Source: Diatrype stigma (taxonomy: Eukaryota > Ascomycota > Sordariomycetes > Xylariales > Diatrypaceae). Taken from it: a stretch of 64,000 nt of DNA. This document shows, piece by piece, positions 35,735-46,945 of the stretch (position 1 is its first letter; every line of letters begins with the position of its first letter). The notes under the pieces were generated by a model, which searched no databases, was not told the DNA's origin, and worked only from the letters and a program-made list of their open reading frames with translations. A program made the translations under genes and the position numbers. The stretch covers positions 62,001 through 126,000 of the forward strand of contig JAKJXP020000041.1 of the NCBI GenBank assembly GCA_022225965.2, read 5' to 3'.

Positions 35735-37502
35735 ATGATTGGCAGTGTCACGTCGAGACTCCCGGCGGCGGCGCTGGCCGCGCTGGCTCTCCTAACCCAT
35801 TCGGTTGCTGAGGCCAAGCTTGTCTTCGCCCACTACATGGTGAGTTTCTCGATCCCTGTAATGCCCATGTATTCGTTATTCCTCTCCAATGGGTATCCAA
35901 GAATGAAAGCGACGGAGAAGAAGAAGGAATACGGGGGCATAGCTAAATTCGCAAACCCAGGTCGGCACGGTCACAGCCGGCACCGGCCACGCGCAGACGG
36001 ACATCGACCAGGCCATCAGCGTGGGCATCGACGCCTTCGCGCTCAACGTGGGGCAGCCGACGGCGGACTTCACGCTGGACACGGTGTCGCAGCTGTTCGA
36101 CGCGGCGGACGGCACGGGGTTCAAGCTGTTCTTCAGCTTCGACTTCTACCAGACGGGCGACCTGGCCGCGCACAAGACGCTGTTCGACCAGTACCGCGAC
36201 CACCCGGCCCACCTGACCTACGGCGACGGGGCCCTACCCGTCGTGTCGTCGTACAGCGGCGGGGCCCTCGGCCCGGACGCCTGGCGCGCCTTCAAGGAGG
36301 AGAACGGCGTCTACCTCCTGCCCAACGCCGAGGCCGATGCCAGCTATTACGACGACCCGGCCGCCTTCTTTGCCGCCTGGGGCGATGCCCTCGATGGCGT
36401 CCTGACTTGGGAGACCGCCTGGCCCGAGACCTCCGAGACCCCGCTCAACGTGTCTTCGGCCCAGGACGAGGCCATCAAGGCGGCTGCTGACGCCGCCGGC
36501 AAGACGTACGTGATGGGTATGTTAACTTGTGGCTGACAAATCTCCAACTCAATTGCCTATCATATTAACCCAGCTCTTTTGTTCCCACACCTCGCCGATA
36601 CAAACATGAGCAAGCTGACATTGAAACGGACTGGGATTATAGGCCTCTCCTCGGTTCAATATAAGCATTGCTGCGGCGACTCCTGGTACCGCGCTGGCGA
36701 GACCAACCTGCCCGAGCGGATGGACCAGATCCTGTCTCTGTCTCCCGAGTTCACCGAGATCATCACCTGGGTAAGGAGGAGTTTCTTTCCCCATCCCCAT
36801 CCCATCCCTGCACCGTATCCCCCGTTCTGAATTAACCCTCTCCCCCCTCCCTCGGCCCCTAGCCATCTCCCCCTTAAAGGAGATATACCTACCTATCTAC
36901 CTACCTAAATTACCAGACTTCCCAATTACCTTAACTAACCAGTGCCCCCCCTTTTCCTTCCTCTGGCACAGAACGACGCCGGCGAAAGCCACTACGTAGG
37001 CCCGTGCTGGGCCGAAGGCCTTCCGGCCGACATCCTAGAATACGGCAACTCGGACACGAACCCGCACTCGGGGTGGCAGCCGCTTCTATCCTCCTTCATC
37101 TCGGCTTTCAAGAGCGGCGCCAGCACCATGGCACCCCCGGCCGGCAGCAGCTTCGCCGGCGCCATGTGGTACCGCAGCGCGACGCGGGCGTGCGCGGGCG
37201 ACGTGCCGCGGGGCGCGGGCGCCGCCGTCGACGCCGTCAACTACGCCGTGGTTCTGCCGTCGTCCGGTGCGGGCTACAAGGTGCGCGTCACGAGCGCGGG
37301 CGAGACGCTGGCTGAGCAGCCTGTCGGCGCCGGACTGAGCTACAATTCGGTCGCGGGCTTGCGGGCCGGCGCGCAGAAGATCGAGCTGCTCGATGCGAGT
37401 GGGAGCGTGGTCGCTACGGCGGCTGGCTCGGTTGATGCTTCGGATGCCCCGAATGAGGATGGCTTTTGCAATTATAATTACTTTGTGGCTGGTTTGCAGT
37501 AG
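35735..37502 (+). CDS. secreted alpha-1,3-glucanase, glycoside hydrolase family 71
   Basis: Four exons (35735-35839, 35961-36516, 36643-36770, 36972-37502) give 439 aa. GH71 enzymes (mutanases) cleave alpha-1,3-glucan, a fungal cell-wall polymer, and act outside the cell in wall remodelling, cell separation or mycoparasitism. A signal peptide is evident at residues 1-27 (hydrophobic LPAAALAALALLTHSVAEA). The mature chain begins KLVFAHYMVGTV, the usual GH71 opening. Other family stretches are IDAFALNVGQP, FKLFFSFDFYQTGDL, VLTWETAWPE, HCCGDSWYRAGETNLPERM and GWQPLLSSFISAFKSG. The last 100 residues form the beta-rich accessory region. No carbohydrate-binding module or GPI signal is seen at the C-terminus. 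Introns of 121, 126 and 201 nt are all GT-AG, and phases join correctly. Confidence 0.94.
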
Positions 37503-38769
37503 AGCTTCCTCTCTCTCGCCCTCTCTTTTTAACTGCCCCTATCCGTGTCCGTGGTATAGCGGAGGTAGCGATTACACATGCACCGCGGTTAAAATGCATG
37601 CATATATATTTCTATATATAATCTTTCTCCGTGATATAACTATTTTGGTCCCCTTGACACGATTCACCCGTGTATACACAGACGGGACTTTAGAACCGAG
37701 AACCCCTTTTCCCTCTGAAAACATGCCCCCGTAACTATTCAGGATGTAGGTAACTCATGGCCTGTTCCTATTACAAGTGTAGCCATGGATGCTTCTTGGG
37801 AGACTCTCATTGAAGGCATGATCTACTACGCGCGCGGGAACCTGAGCTCCGATTGCCGTTATCCCAGTCAACTTCTACTGAATCATACCTATCGTAGTTC
37901 GAGACGAGGGATGTCTACAGAGACGCTGGAAGATACCCGGTAATTCTTAACTACTGCCTGGATATCTACTAGGAAGTGGTGGACGTGTAAAGCAACATAG
38001 TCATATATATATATATATATATCCCCTGGCGACTGACATCTACCCTCCTATCTCGCGTGGCCCGTGAAAAGAAACTTCTATGAAGGAAAAGGCCCCGTCT
38101 GTTAAGGTTGGGGGTTCTTTCCGTAGCGATTGTCTCACCCCTTTTCCTTTCAGGTGGTAGCTAGGTATTCAAGGAGACTGACGGACTGGTTCTTACCACC
38201 AGCCAGAGACCTCGCATCTAATTCAAATACGCATTGCATCCTCATACGACCTTCCTCAACCTCCACTTCTCGATCATCATCTTAGCTAGGAAAAATCGCC
38301 GACTCAGTATATTAGCTTCTCCCTTCTATCGTTGATATCTCGAAAACTTGAAACACTTCCGGAGTCTCCCACATTCCTTGCTTGCTTGCTTTTTTGTTCG
38401 CTCACTCACGCGTGACCCGAGTCACACTTGGTTTCCGTCTGCCTCTGCTTTCTTTTTTTGACTTCCTCCCCTTCGTCACATGGTTCTTAGAAAACCTTCG
38501 TCAACCTAACTCTGTCCGCCAGTCCTATGCAAGGTAAGGGCATGTAAAGGTAGCAAGTCGAGTGGAGGATCCAAACTTTGCTTTACTTTGCTTCCCTGGC
38601 CGTATAGCCGGTCCCCACCAGCAGCAGCGCAAGTACCTGGATTAACCAAGCAACCAGGCAGCTAGCCAGCCAAAACCCGCCTGCCCACCCATCTGTCCAG
38701 AAATAGCAACTCAAGAAGACGTGAAAGGTACCTCCGTTCGTATGGTCATGCACGCACACGCGCGCATCT
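37503..38769. other. convergent intergenic region, GH71 / unknown gene
   Basis: 1.27 kb between two converging genes. It carries an (AT)n run at 38003-38022 and pyrimidine-rich segments near 38380-38480. No gene is supported. Confidence 0.5.
38003..38022. repeat. (AT)n microsatellite
   Basis: Ten perfect AT units are read directly. Confidence 0.9.
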
Positions 38770-41341
38770 TCAAGTATCCGCCATAGTGACGTCCTTGCTG
38801 CTGCTGCTGTTGTCGGAGTTCTTCTCCTCCTCCTTCACCTTCTTCTCTTCATCCTGCTTCTGCTGCCGCCGCATCAGCCACGCCATGACGCCCCACAGCT
38901 CGCGCATGGCCTCGAGCCGGTCCTCGACGAGGAAGAGGTCGAACCACCTACTGCGCCAGACCTCGAGCTTGCCCCAGCTCCTCTTACAGTCGGTTCCATT
39001 CCCAATCCCGTTCTCATTCTCCCCTTCCTCGGGCTCAGGGGGCGCACCATCCAGAACCGCGAGCAGCCGATCCGGGACGCGCACGCGCACGATGCAGAAG
39101 TGGTGGAACAGCGAGCTGAAGATGAAGACGTCGTCGTGACCGCTGCCATTGCCGTCGCTCGGTTCCCGCCCGATCGCCTCGTACCGCGCCTTGCGGTCCC
39201 AGTTGGACGTCGGCGGCCGCACCATCCGGTACTGGTCGTAGATGGTCGGCGTCTTGCGCTGCTTCTTGCTGGCGGGCTGCCCACGCACCGGGATCGGTCG
39301 CACGCCGCCGGTTGATCCCGACCCCGCTCCTGTTCCGCCGATCGCTGCTGCTATCTTGGCCGCGTGCGACACGGTAGGGGTGGCGGCACCGGAAGACGAT
39401 GACTTCCCATCTGCTCCGGTTCCAGCTGAGGACCCAGACCCCGGCTCCGACTCCGGCTTCCTCCCAGCAGCAGCAGAAGCATCCTTGTTATCTCCAGCTC
39501 CCGACCCCGAGCTCGAAGTCGACTCGACCTCCCTCCCGATAGGCCCCCCTTCGCCGCCGCCCCAGCGCTTCGCCGTAGCCCACCACTTACCCTCGCCGAA
39601 GCGGCGTTCCTCTTTGCCCTGGCGAGCGCGCAGCTGGGCGGTGGCTAGAGCGGCGGCGAGCTCGCGGCCGAAATCGACGCGGGCTTCGGCCCCGTTAGCG
39701 GGAGACGACGCAAACGAGGTGGCGTTGCGCGCCGACACGGCCGCCACGGGCCCCTCGACGATCCCGGCACGCGCGGCCTCGCGCGTGGTCGGGATGCGCT
39801 GCACGAAGACGCAGCCGGAGGGGAAGTAGGAGGCTCGCTGTGGGGGCGGGGGTGGCGCAGGTCCTTTGAGCCTTGAAAGCGGGTTGTTCATTGTTATTGG
39901 TGGCGGTTGTGGTGGTTCGAGCAGGTGCAGGCGAGGCTCGACGCGCGAAGGCCAGACGCTGCAGCCGAAGTCGTAGGCCACCAGCTTGACGAAGGCGGCG
40001 ACTAGGTTGTGCCGGTACTCCGGGGGCATCTCGGAGCCTGGTTGTCGGCGGTACGTTACGCGCTCAGGTGTCTGGGTCTGGGACGGCCCCCCATCTGGTG
40101 CGGGCTGGGAGCGGGCGTTCGATTCTGGGGCTGCGCTGACTCCTCCCCCTAGGCTGCCGGCTTGCTCGGAAATCGTTGTCCCTGAAGGCGAGCCAGCTGG
40201 TGGCGCGCCCCCGCCTCGCTGCTGGCCTGCTCCTCCGTCTCCATCGTTATCATCGCCATCGCCACCTTCCGTGGGCGGCGGCAGCGAGGTGTCGTCCCAG
40301 TAGCTGGCCATCAGCTCCAGCTGCTTGAAGAACTCGTAGCAGTTGCCCAGCCGGGCCAGGGGCTTCCCCAGCTCAGGCCTCAGACGCCGCACCGTGCGGA
40401 AGGCGGCCTGGTTGGGCGTGGAGAGCTCATTCCGGCGCTCCACGTAAATCCTCGCGTCCGGGGAGATGTGGCCGTTGGACAACGGGCGCCGGAACGTTGG
40501 GTCCCTCTCCCGGGCTTCATCGATCGTCAGACCGTCCCACCCAGCAGCCGCAGGGAAATACGACGGGTCGGGAAGGAGATCTTCCGCTGGAGCGTCGGCG
40601 TGCACGTGCACGCCCAGAGCGGCAAAATGCAGGTCAGTCAGGTCGTTGGGGCGATGAACGGTCTGCAAGAGGCGCACGAGAGAACGGTCTAGGTTCCGGT
40701 CCTGTGGCGGTAGGCTCTTGGTTACCGTTGCGTCCGCTTCCCGAGACAGTGACGGGTTGCACTGTGGCAACCTGATGGATGTTGGAGGTGGCACGTCGGT
40801 AGGTGGTGGACCGAGCTGTGCAGAAGACTGGACTATAATATATCAAACATGAGACGGAGTGGACTATCAGGGGGTTATGGGTCTTGGGGGTGAGAATATT
40901 AGGGTTTAGGAGGAAGAGAGAGGCCAGCTACGCGACGCCTTGGAGTGATGTCTGTGATAGAGACAATGTCCGTATATTGAGCACCCAACAGGGGTGCAAT
41001 ATAGAACTAGGAGAGAGCTATCTACATGGAGTGACGGGAGGCGAGGCCGTTCATTCGACAGCAGAGGATCTGGACTGGACCCTGTAGGCTGTCCCGCGGC
41101 CATGGAGGTGGTGGTCGCACTTGCACCACCCGGGTGGTCTAGATAACCCGGCGGCCAGGGAGCCCCATGTAGCTCATATAGCCCATGTAGGAGCGGCTTA
41201 TGGCATCCAGCCACGGAAGTGCAGATCGCGATGAGCGTGGAAGGTAGACCGACATGAGTTATATCGGCGTAGGTGTGGATATAGGCAAGGCCCGAGAGAT
41301 TTTAGGTCAAACTTACTTATAGTCGATAATCCACCAAACAT
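38770..41341 (-). CDS. conserved-looking fungal protein of unknown function
   Basis: I do not recognise the family. The main exon (40832-38770) is open but has no ATG ahead of its well-ordered N-terminal part. A 25-nt exon at 41341-41317 (ATG, then FGGLSTI) with a GTAAGTTTG donor, joined over a 484-nt intron to the ATTATAG acceptor, supplies a start and closes the frame: 695 aa. Ordered blocks are residues 30-170 (RLLQTVHRPNDLTDLHFAALG, IYVERRNELSTPNQAAF, CYEFFKQLELMASYWDD), 260-300 (YRHNLVAAFVKLVAYDFGC) and 550-670 (TPTIYDQYRMVRPPTSNWD, FSSLFHHFCIVRVRVPDRLL, RWFDLFLVEDRLEAMRELW). Gly/Ser/Ala-rich linkers separate them. There is no signal peptide or membrane segment; the tail is Lys/Glu-rich. 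A nuclear or cytosolic scaffold role would be a guess. Confidence 0.75.
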
Positions 41342-42424
41342 GGTGCTAGGCTAGTAAGTATGTGCCGACTTATGAACAGTAGTATAGTATGAATGTGGGA
41401 ATACGGGATGATGGGAATACAGGTATGAATGTATGAATATGAACAGAGCAATATAAACACGACGGTGGTTGTGAGCAGAGTCCACGGTCGACAGTATAGC
41501 GAGGCTGGAGATATGGATATGCTGGATATGCTGGATATGCTGGATACGATATGCCAGTGTACACGGACTATAGGCCGTAGCCCGTAGACAGGAGATCGGA
41601 TCTGGCTGCGGACCTGGGTCCAATTGACCTGACTAGGTAATAAGGATTATGCTTCGAAGGTTCGCTACTATGGGAAGCTTCGCAAAACAACGGGGTACAT
41701 AAGACCACCCGTGCAACTCTACCCAAAAGACAATAGAGAATGACCGGTCTTGAAGTTGGTATGAGGTTTGGTGGTGTAGGATCAGGGGAATTAGCCCCCG
41801 AGCTTCTCTGCTCCTCTGCTCCTCTGCTTCTCTGGCAGTGGTTCTAGTCGAGCTTGGATGCCCAGGTGCTAACTAACTCCTGAGCCTGCCGATCTGATAG
41901 GTCAACGGCCTCGATGGCCGTCTGGGGTTGGAGCTCGGTGTTAAGCTGGCCCAGTGGCATGCTACCACTATTCAGCCACTATTGTAGTATTACTACATAC
42001 ACGAGGTACCCACGTAGCACCAAGGTATGCATGTATGTAGTTAGTGCTTGCTGTCTGTCGGCGTTATTACTCCCGCCGTCCCTTCACTTACAGCACCTGG
42101 TTATCACTATGTAAGGCAGGTGTGTATCACTCACCACCACAGCGACCTTTCAAAGTCTGGGTGTGTGTTATTGGTGACAAGAACGCTCCCGAGTCCTTAA
42201 GAAAAAGACTCACTTCATATTCCGCAATTCTGCATTCCCGCATTCCCGCACTTGCGTACAACATTTCTCAACATGTTGTTGCGGCTAATTGCAAAAAAGA
42301 ATGAAGCCTCGGATTTGTTCGAGACCTCCTATTGTATCCACAAAGATCTAAAGACGAACATGAAAGTCATTGAATTGAATTGCCAATTGGATCGAGCATT
42401 CTGGGCAGTCGGATGGGCTTACTT
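41342..42424. other. intergenic region left of the transposon
   Basis: Promoter side of the unknown gene and spacer DNA. GATATGCTG units repeat at about 41515-41545, and CTCTGCTCCTCTGCTC repeats occur at 41805-41830. No gene is visible. Confidence 0.45.
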
Positions 42425-42436
42425 CCGACATTCGAA

Positions 42437-42490
42437 ACGACTATTGGCACCGGGCACTTTAGCTATCGATACCGGACATTAACCGCATTT
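42437..42490 (+). repeat. left terminal inverted repeat
   Basis: Starts ACGACTATTGGCACCGGGCA and ends CATTAACCGCATTT; it pairs with 42912-42965 with two mismatches over 54 bp. Confidence 0.9.
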
Positions 42491-42911
42491 AATAAGGTTA
42501 GCGTATTAGCCACCCGTGTTATACCTTAAGCCACATTTTTGCCCCGTTACTATCTAAGTCACCCCTTAACATTTACCTGCCTACCTACTTACTTATAACC
42601 ACCTATAACGTACGTATATATAACCTGCATTTATACTTACATTTATACTTATATATATACTTGCAATTACAATTATACTTACATTTATACATATATTTGC
42701 AATTACGTAATACGTACGCAGCGCTATTATAAATTAAGGATTAAATTTAGGTCTAAAAGGTTTGGAAGGACGGTACTTAGGTAAGAGTCCATTTGGATAT
42801 ATATATGTACCTAATAGTAAGTAATGCAATAAATAAATGTGATAGGTAATGTATTTGGTAGTGTATTAAGTAGTAACTTTAGGTCGAGAATGGTACAGTA
42901 AAGGTGCGTCC

Positions 42912-42965
42912 AAATGCGGTTAATGTCCGGTGTCGATAGCTAAAGTGCCCGGTGCCGATAGTCGT
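42912..42965 (-). repeat. right terminal inverted repeat
   Basis: Reverse complement of the left arm except at two positions. Four extra bases (ATTG) separate it from the right copy of the 11-bp flanking duplication, against one base on the left. Confidence 0.9.
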
Positions 42966-42980
42966 ATTGCCGACATTCGA

Positions 42981-44530
42981 GAGATTACCATCAATCTTAC
43001 CTTATCTTGGGAATGGTCGACAGACTGCCGGCCACATGCATACAAGAGAACCTGCATATAACTCATCGTCTAATAAGTGACAGTTGACCCGCAGTCGCTC
43101 GGTCCCTCCCTCACAAATTGCACCGGTAGGTTAGTTCGGTAGAATCCATGGACGATGCACGATGTAAGGGCATCAAGCATACCTACCGCATACTCACCAT
43201 ACTCACACAGTTTTGATAATTCACCCTACAAAGCACCGGTATCAGGATAACAGGCAGAATCACCAGCCTATACCTCTCGACACACCTGCGACTTCTTGGA
43301 AACATCCCTCAGAATCCTACCAGCTATAACTCTAACTCGATAAAGGTCCAGGCAGTGAGTTAGTCTGGAAAGAAACTGACGATGGATGCCCGCCCGTTTG
43401 AGAGAGACTATATCCGTTTCATTTTAACTACTGGGTTTCTACGTAGTTCGAGCCGCCAGGCGAACCCGGAGAATATCTTGAACATCTTGAACATCCTGCC
43501 GATTGTTGGACATGGTCAACCCTGCAGCGGTCGTCGGGAGAGCATCTTCGCGAATCGTGATTCGGCATTGTACAAAACACCCTTTCTAGAACAGAGGGTT
43601 TTAGCAGGTGATGTCATGAAAAACAATCGAAGATAATCCAATCTACATACATACCTACCGAGTATGAAGGTGGTTTATCGTGAGATCATACTACCACAGT
43701 TAGTACATGTAGTACATACACACACCCCGAGCCGACACCCGCGCGGTTGAGGGGCAAAGATTGCTTCAGGTCCGTTACAGAACCAGGGGTCGGCCCCAGG
43801 TGAAACGTCCATCCCCGCATTGGTCCCATGCTTTGGAAGCTTTGAGGCTCCTTCACAGCTGCAGCCCACCACAAACCCACCGTAGCCCAATGGCTCTTTG
43901 ACGCCCCTTTCTGCAACCTCGCGGGCTATTCTGAATTTCCAGCCAATCCCATCGCCTCGCTCCATCGCTGTCCGACCAGGGGCCCAGGCCGTAGTCACAT
44001 GGGGGGAGCTGGAGGGGGATGTCCACCACCACATTGACCTCCTTCGAAGCCTTAGCCCCATGGCTTGGCTAAGGAATGGCCGTCTTTGCTATGACTCTGC
44101 TGGGTGAACCTGGCACTCTGGGTGCGGCTCAGAGTGCCCGGACAGCCAGACTGCCTGACCGTCCGTCCCTCCCCCTGTCCCCTTGTTGAGCCCGCCTTGG
44201 CTGTGCCCCGACCGATCATCTTGTGGCGGCTGGAATTCAGCAAGACCTCGTCTCTGATCTGTTTGTGTTTCTTGTGGCAGCATCATGGTCTCACTTTTTA
44301 CGGCTGTGGTGTTTTCCTTTGTCACCTTCTAACGTTATACACGCTTCGCTTCATGAATTCGTAGGGAATCGCATATGGCTAACCAATCGGCCGAGTTAAT
44401 CTTCTTGTAATTCTTCTTTCTCTCTTTCTATTCTTCACCTTCCCTCCGTGTTGTCGCTTGAGGCGACATCGAGATACCGCTTTTTGAAACTTTCGCGACT
44501 GGACTCGCCTTCGATCACTTTTTTTCAAGC
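42981..44530. promoter_or_regulatory. 5' region of the membrane-protein gene
   Basis: 1.55 kb between the transposon and the next start codon. An ATG-initiated 84-codon frame at 43382-43636 has no recognisable motif and is probably chance. A 15-codon upstream frame at 44285-44332 (MVSLFTAVVFSFVTF) is hydrophobic like a signal peptide but ends in a stop and has no good splice donor. The last 130 bp before the start are C/T-rich, as in many highly expressed fungal promoters. Confidence 0.45.
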
Positions 44531-46945
44531 ATGGCAACAAACGCCAACCTTCCGGCCGGGCAGTTTATCACAAGTTTGGGGGGCAAAAGATGTACGGCGA
44601 TACCCAAGACGGCCCCTGCGGCAGCGCAACCGACGACCGCCTTGCCAGGAACACCACCGGCGGCATCTCCAGCAGCCCCAAGCCCGACCGAGGCTCTTCC
44701 TACACCGGCGGCCCCGGCAGAAGCTGTTCCTCCGCCGCCACCACCAGCAGAAGAGGCTCCTCCTGCTGCGACGAGCCCCATAGCGCCGCCCGCTGATACA
44801 GGCGCCGCAACGACTACACCAACACCGGCGGCCCCAGCAGAGGCTGTTCCTCCGCCGCCACCAGCAGAAGAAGCTCCTCCTGCTGATACTGGCGCCATAA
44901 CGACTACACCAGCACCGGCTGCCGGGGCTCCCGCAACTGAGCCTGCGCCTGCACCTGCACCTTCACCCTCACCTTCACCTGACACTACCAATGGGCAAGA
45001 TGGCTCCTTTATTGAAGCTGCTCCAAGTACGCCGTCCCAGTCAGAAGAAGCGTCACCTGGGCAGCAAGAGCCCGATATGCTTGTGCAGAGTGCACCAACT
45101 GATACTGATGTAGCACCGACCTCAACGGCGGACGTGCCAGCACCAGCGGCCACCGAAACTGACCTCGGTGCAACAGCGGCCTCTGACGCCACTGTACAAA
45201 CAACACCATCAATAACAGCTGCCGACGGTGCCGCGGCCTCGATGACTATGCCGTCGACTCTGGTATCGTCGACGACCGCGCCGGCCCAGAATACTGCTGG
45301 GCTTGGAGCTCCGAGCAACTCTGCCGAAGCCGAAGGAGCTGCCGGGCCCACAGCGGCAGCCCCCTTCAACAATACCATGACGACGGCAGCAATAGCAGGC
45401 GCTGTGGTCGGAGGGCTAGCCATCCTCTCCCTCCTCGGATTCCTTATCTTTTTCCTGCGGAGACGCAGCAAGCGGAGGCGGAGAAGCACGCTACTGACGT
45501 CGATGTTCGGGGATCCTGGGTTCCGCGGTGGGGAGAAGGGGGCGGTGGCGGCCTCGCCATCATCGTCGACTGCTGGTGCTTACACCATCAACCGAACCTC
45601 GCTGGGTCCGACCCCGGCCTCGGAGAAGCTGAAGAACAGCGTCGTCTTCGGGTTCAAGCGGTTCCGCGGTCGCCTCTCGAACATCACGCATGGCCGCAGC
45701 GGCAGCCCCCACCCGACCGTCGACCTCGATAGGGGCACGTCGCAGTTCGGCCCCCCGCAATCGTCCGCGTCCTCGAGCCGGTCGAGATCGAGCTCGAGGT
45801 CGGCCTATGTCGATGGAAACGACAACACCACGGCAAAGGAGCGATTCTTGGGCTGGTGGGGCCGGCTGAGCCGCTCCGGGCCTCCGAAGAGCAACCGCTC
45901 GGTCAACGAACCGTTCGCCGAGGCTCGCGCCATAAGGCGGGTCAGCAACGAGATCCTGGCGCCGAAGCCGCAGCAGCCCGACTTCAACACGCTGCTCAAG
46001 ATGGACGAGGAGGCGGCGCAGAGGGCCGCCGACGGCACCTCGAAGCACCGCTCTACGATGGGTTCGGACCATTTCCTCGGCGGGCTCGGGTTCGACTATG
46101 TCAGCGCCATGGGAGCCGGCCCCGTTTCGGACGACAAGGCCCTAGAACCACCCTCGCAGCTCGGTCGCGGCAGCAGTGTGAGACACGATTCCGCCACGAT
46201 TCCGCCTCTCGCCTTCCCAAACGACGACGATGATGGCCGTATCAACCCGTTCTCCGATGCCAACGCCGTCGGCAGCGGCGGCCCTACCACTTACGTGCAG
46301 GACCTGCGGCGGTCACGCGGCCGCAGCGCCACGACTTCGAACCTCGGAAACAACTACGCGGCGGCGGTGATGGCAGCGAGGAAATCGAACAACAACAACC
46401 GGAGAAGCAGCAGCTACGGCTTCATCAGCAACACCAACAACTATAACAACAGCAACAGCAACAACCACAACAACCGCGAGTCCGGCATGAGCGTCGACTC
46501 GGTCGACATGGCGTACAAGCGCAACACCAAGTTCCGATCGGACCCGTTCGACCTCGACCGACCGGAGCTATTCTCCGCGAGCAGCAGCCGCGCCGGCTCG
46601 CGCGATAGCCGGCGGCGGAGCAGCAGCGTCGGCACCGCCGGCGTGCGGTTCCCGCCGCGGGCCCGGGCGCACAGCCGGGGTGCGTCGTCGAGCCGCGTCG
46701 GCAGCTGGACGTCCGAGTACTCGGCCATTTCCGAGGAGGACAGCGGCGCGACCGCGCTCGCCATCACCACCACGGCCAACACGCTCGCCAACGCCCGCGC
46801 TAGGGCTAGCGCCGGCGCCAGGGCTAGCGTCAACGTCGTCCACGTCAAGCGCAATACGAGGGGGCCTGTGGCCGATGCGGGCTTCGACGGCTGGAGCGAG
46901 CCCGGGCCGGATGTTGGGGGTAGGAGTTTGGGGAGGGCGATGTGA
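44531..46945 (+). CDS. single-pass membrane protein, Pro/Ala/Thr-rich, unknown function
   Basis: A single-exon gene of 804 aa. I do not recognise a named family. Residues 1-285 are a Pro/Ala/Thr/Ser-rich, mucin-like region with an imperfect tandem repeat (units starting PTPAAPAEAVPPPPP at about residues 57 and 97). A clear membrane segment follows at about 286-309 (AAIAGAVVGGLAILSLLGFLIFF), then a basic stop-transfer stretch RRRSKRRRRS and a 490-residue Ser/Arg-rich cytosolic region with an Asn-rich tract near 617-650. This layout resembles fungal wall-stress sensors (Mid2/Wsc-like) and other mucin-like receptors, with the N-terminus outside. No cleavable signal peptide is seen at the ATG used, so either the membrane segment is a reverse signal anchor or an upstream exon is missing. 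The Ser/Arg-rich tail offers many kinase sites. Confidence 0.75.
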   Translation: MATNANLPAGQFITSLGGKRCTAIPKTAPAAAQPTTALPGTPPAASPAAPSPTEALPTPAAPAEAVPPPPPPAEEAPPAATSPIAPPADTGAATTTPTPAAPAEAVPPPPPAEEAPPADTGAITTTPAPAAGAPATEPAPAPAPSPSPSPDTTNGQDGSFIEAAPSTPSQSEEASPGQQEPDMLVQSAPTDTDVAPTSTADVPAPAATETDLGATAASDATVQTTPSITAADGAAASMTMPSTLVSSTTAPAQNTAGLGAPSNSAEAEGAAGPTAAAPFNNTMTTAAIAGAVVGGLAILSLLGFLIFFLRRRSKRRRRSTLLTSMFGDPGFRGGEKGAVAASPSSSTAGAYTINRTSLGPTPASEKLKNSVVFGFKRFRGRLSNITHGRSGSPHPTVDLDRGTSQFGPPQSSASSSRSRSSSRSAYVDGNDNTTAKERFLGWWGRLSRSGPPKSNRSVNEPFAEARAIRRVSNEILAPKPQQPDFNTLLKMDEEAAQRAADGTSKHRSTMGSDHFLGGLGFDYVSAMGAGPVSDDKALEPPSQLGRGSSVRHDSATIPPLAFPNDDDDGRINPFSDANAVGSGGPTTYVQDLRRSRGRSATTSNLGNNYAAAVMAARKSNNNNRRSSSYGFISNTNNYNNSNSNNHNNRESGMSVDSVDMAYKRNTKFRSDPFDLDRPELFSASSSRAGSRDSRRRSSSVGTAGVRFPPRARAHSRGASSSRVGSWTSEYSAISEEDSGATALAITTTANTLANARARASAGARASVNVVHVKRNTRGPVADAGFDGWSEPGPDVGGRSLGRAM

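Larger units (their letters stand above)
42436..42969. mobile_element. non-autonomous DNA transposon with long TIRs, MULE-like
   Basis: A 534-bp element bounded by 54-bp inverted repeats (42437-42490 and 42912-42965) that differ at only two positions. It is flanked by an 11-bp direct repeat, CCGACATTCGA, at 42425-42435 and 42970-42980, which reads as a target-site duplication. The interior is A+T-rich, with ATATAC and ACTTACATTTATA steps, and encodes nothing. Long TIRs plus a 9-11 bp duplication fit Mutator-like elements better than hAT (8 bp, short TIR) or Tc1/mariner (TA). High TIR identity suggests a fairly recent insertion. No transposase is present in the window, so movement would need an enzyme encoded elsewhere. 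Confidence 0.82.

Noticed and set aside
44285..44332. Signal-peptide-like exon for the membrane protein
   Set aside because: The 15-codon frame ends in TAA and no convincing donor lets it join 44531 in frame; kept only as a possible upstream frame.
44515..45489. 324-codon antisense frame opposite the membrane protein
   Set aside because: Ala/Gly/Val/Ser-rich complement of the Pro/Ala/Thr repeats; the sense frame has a membrane segment and a full-length ORF.
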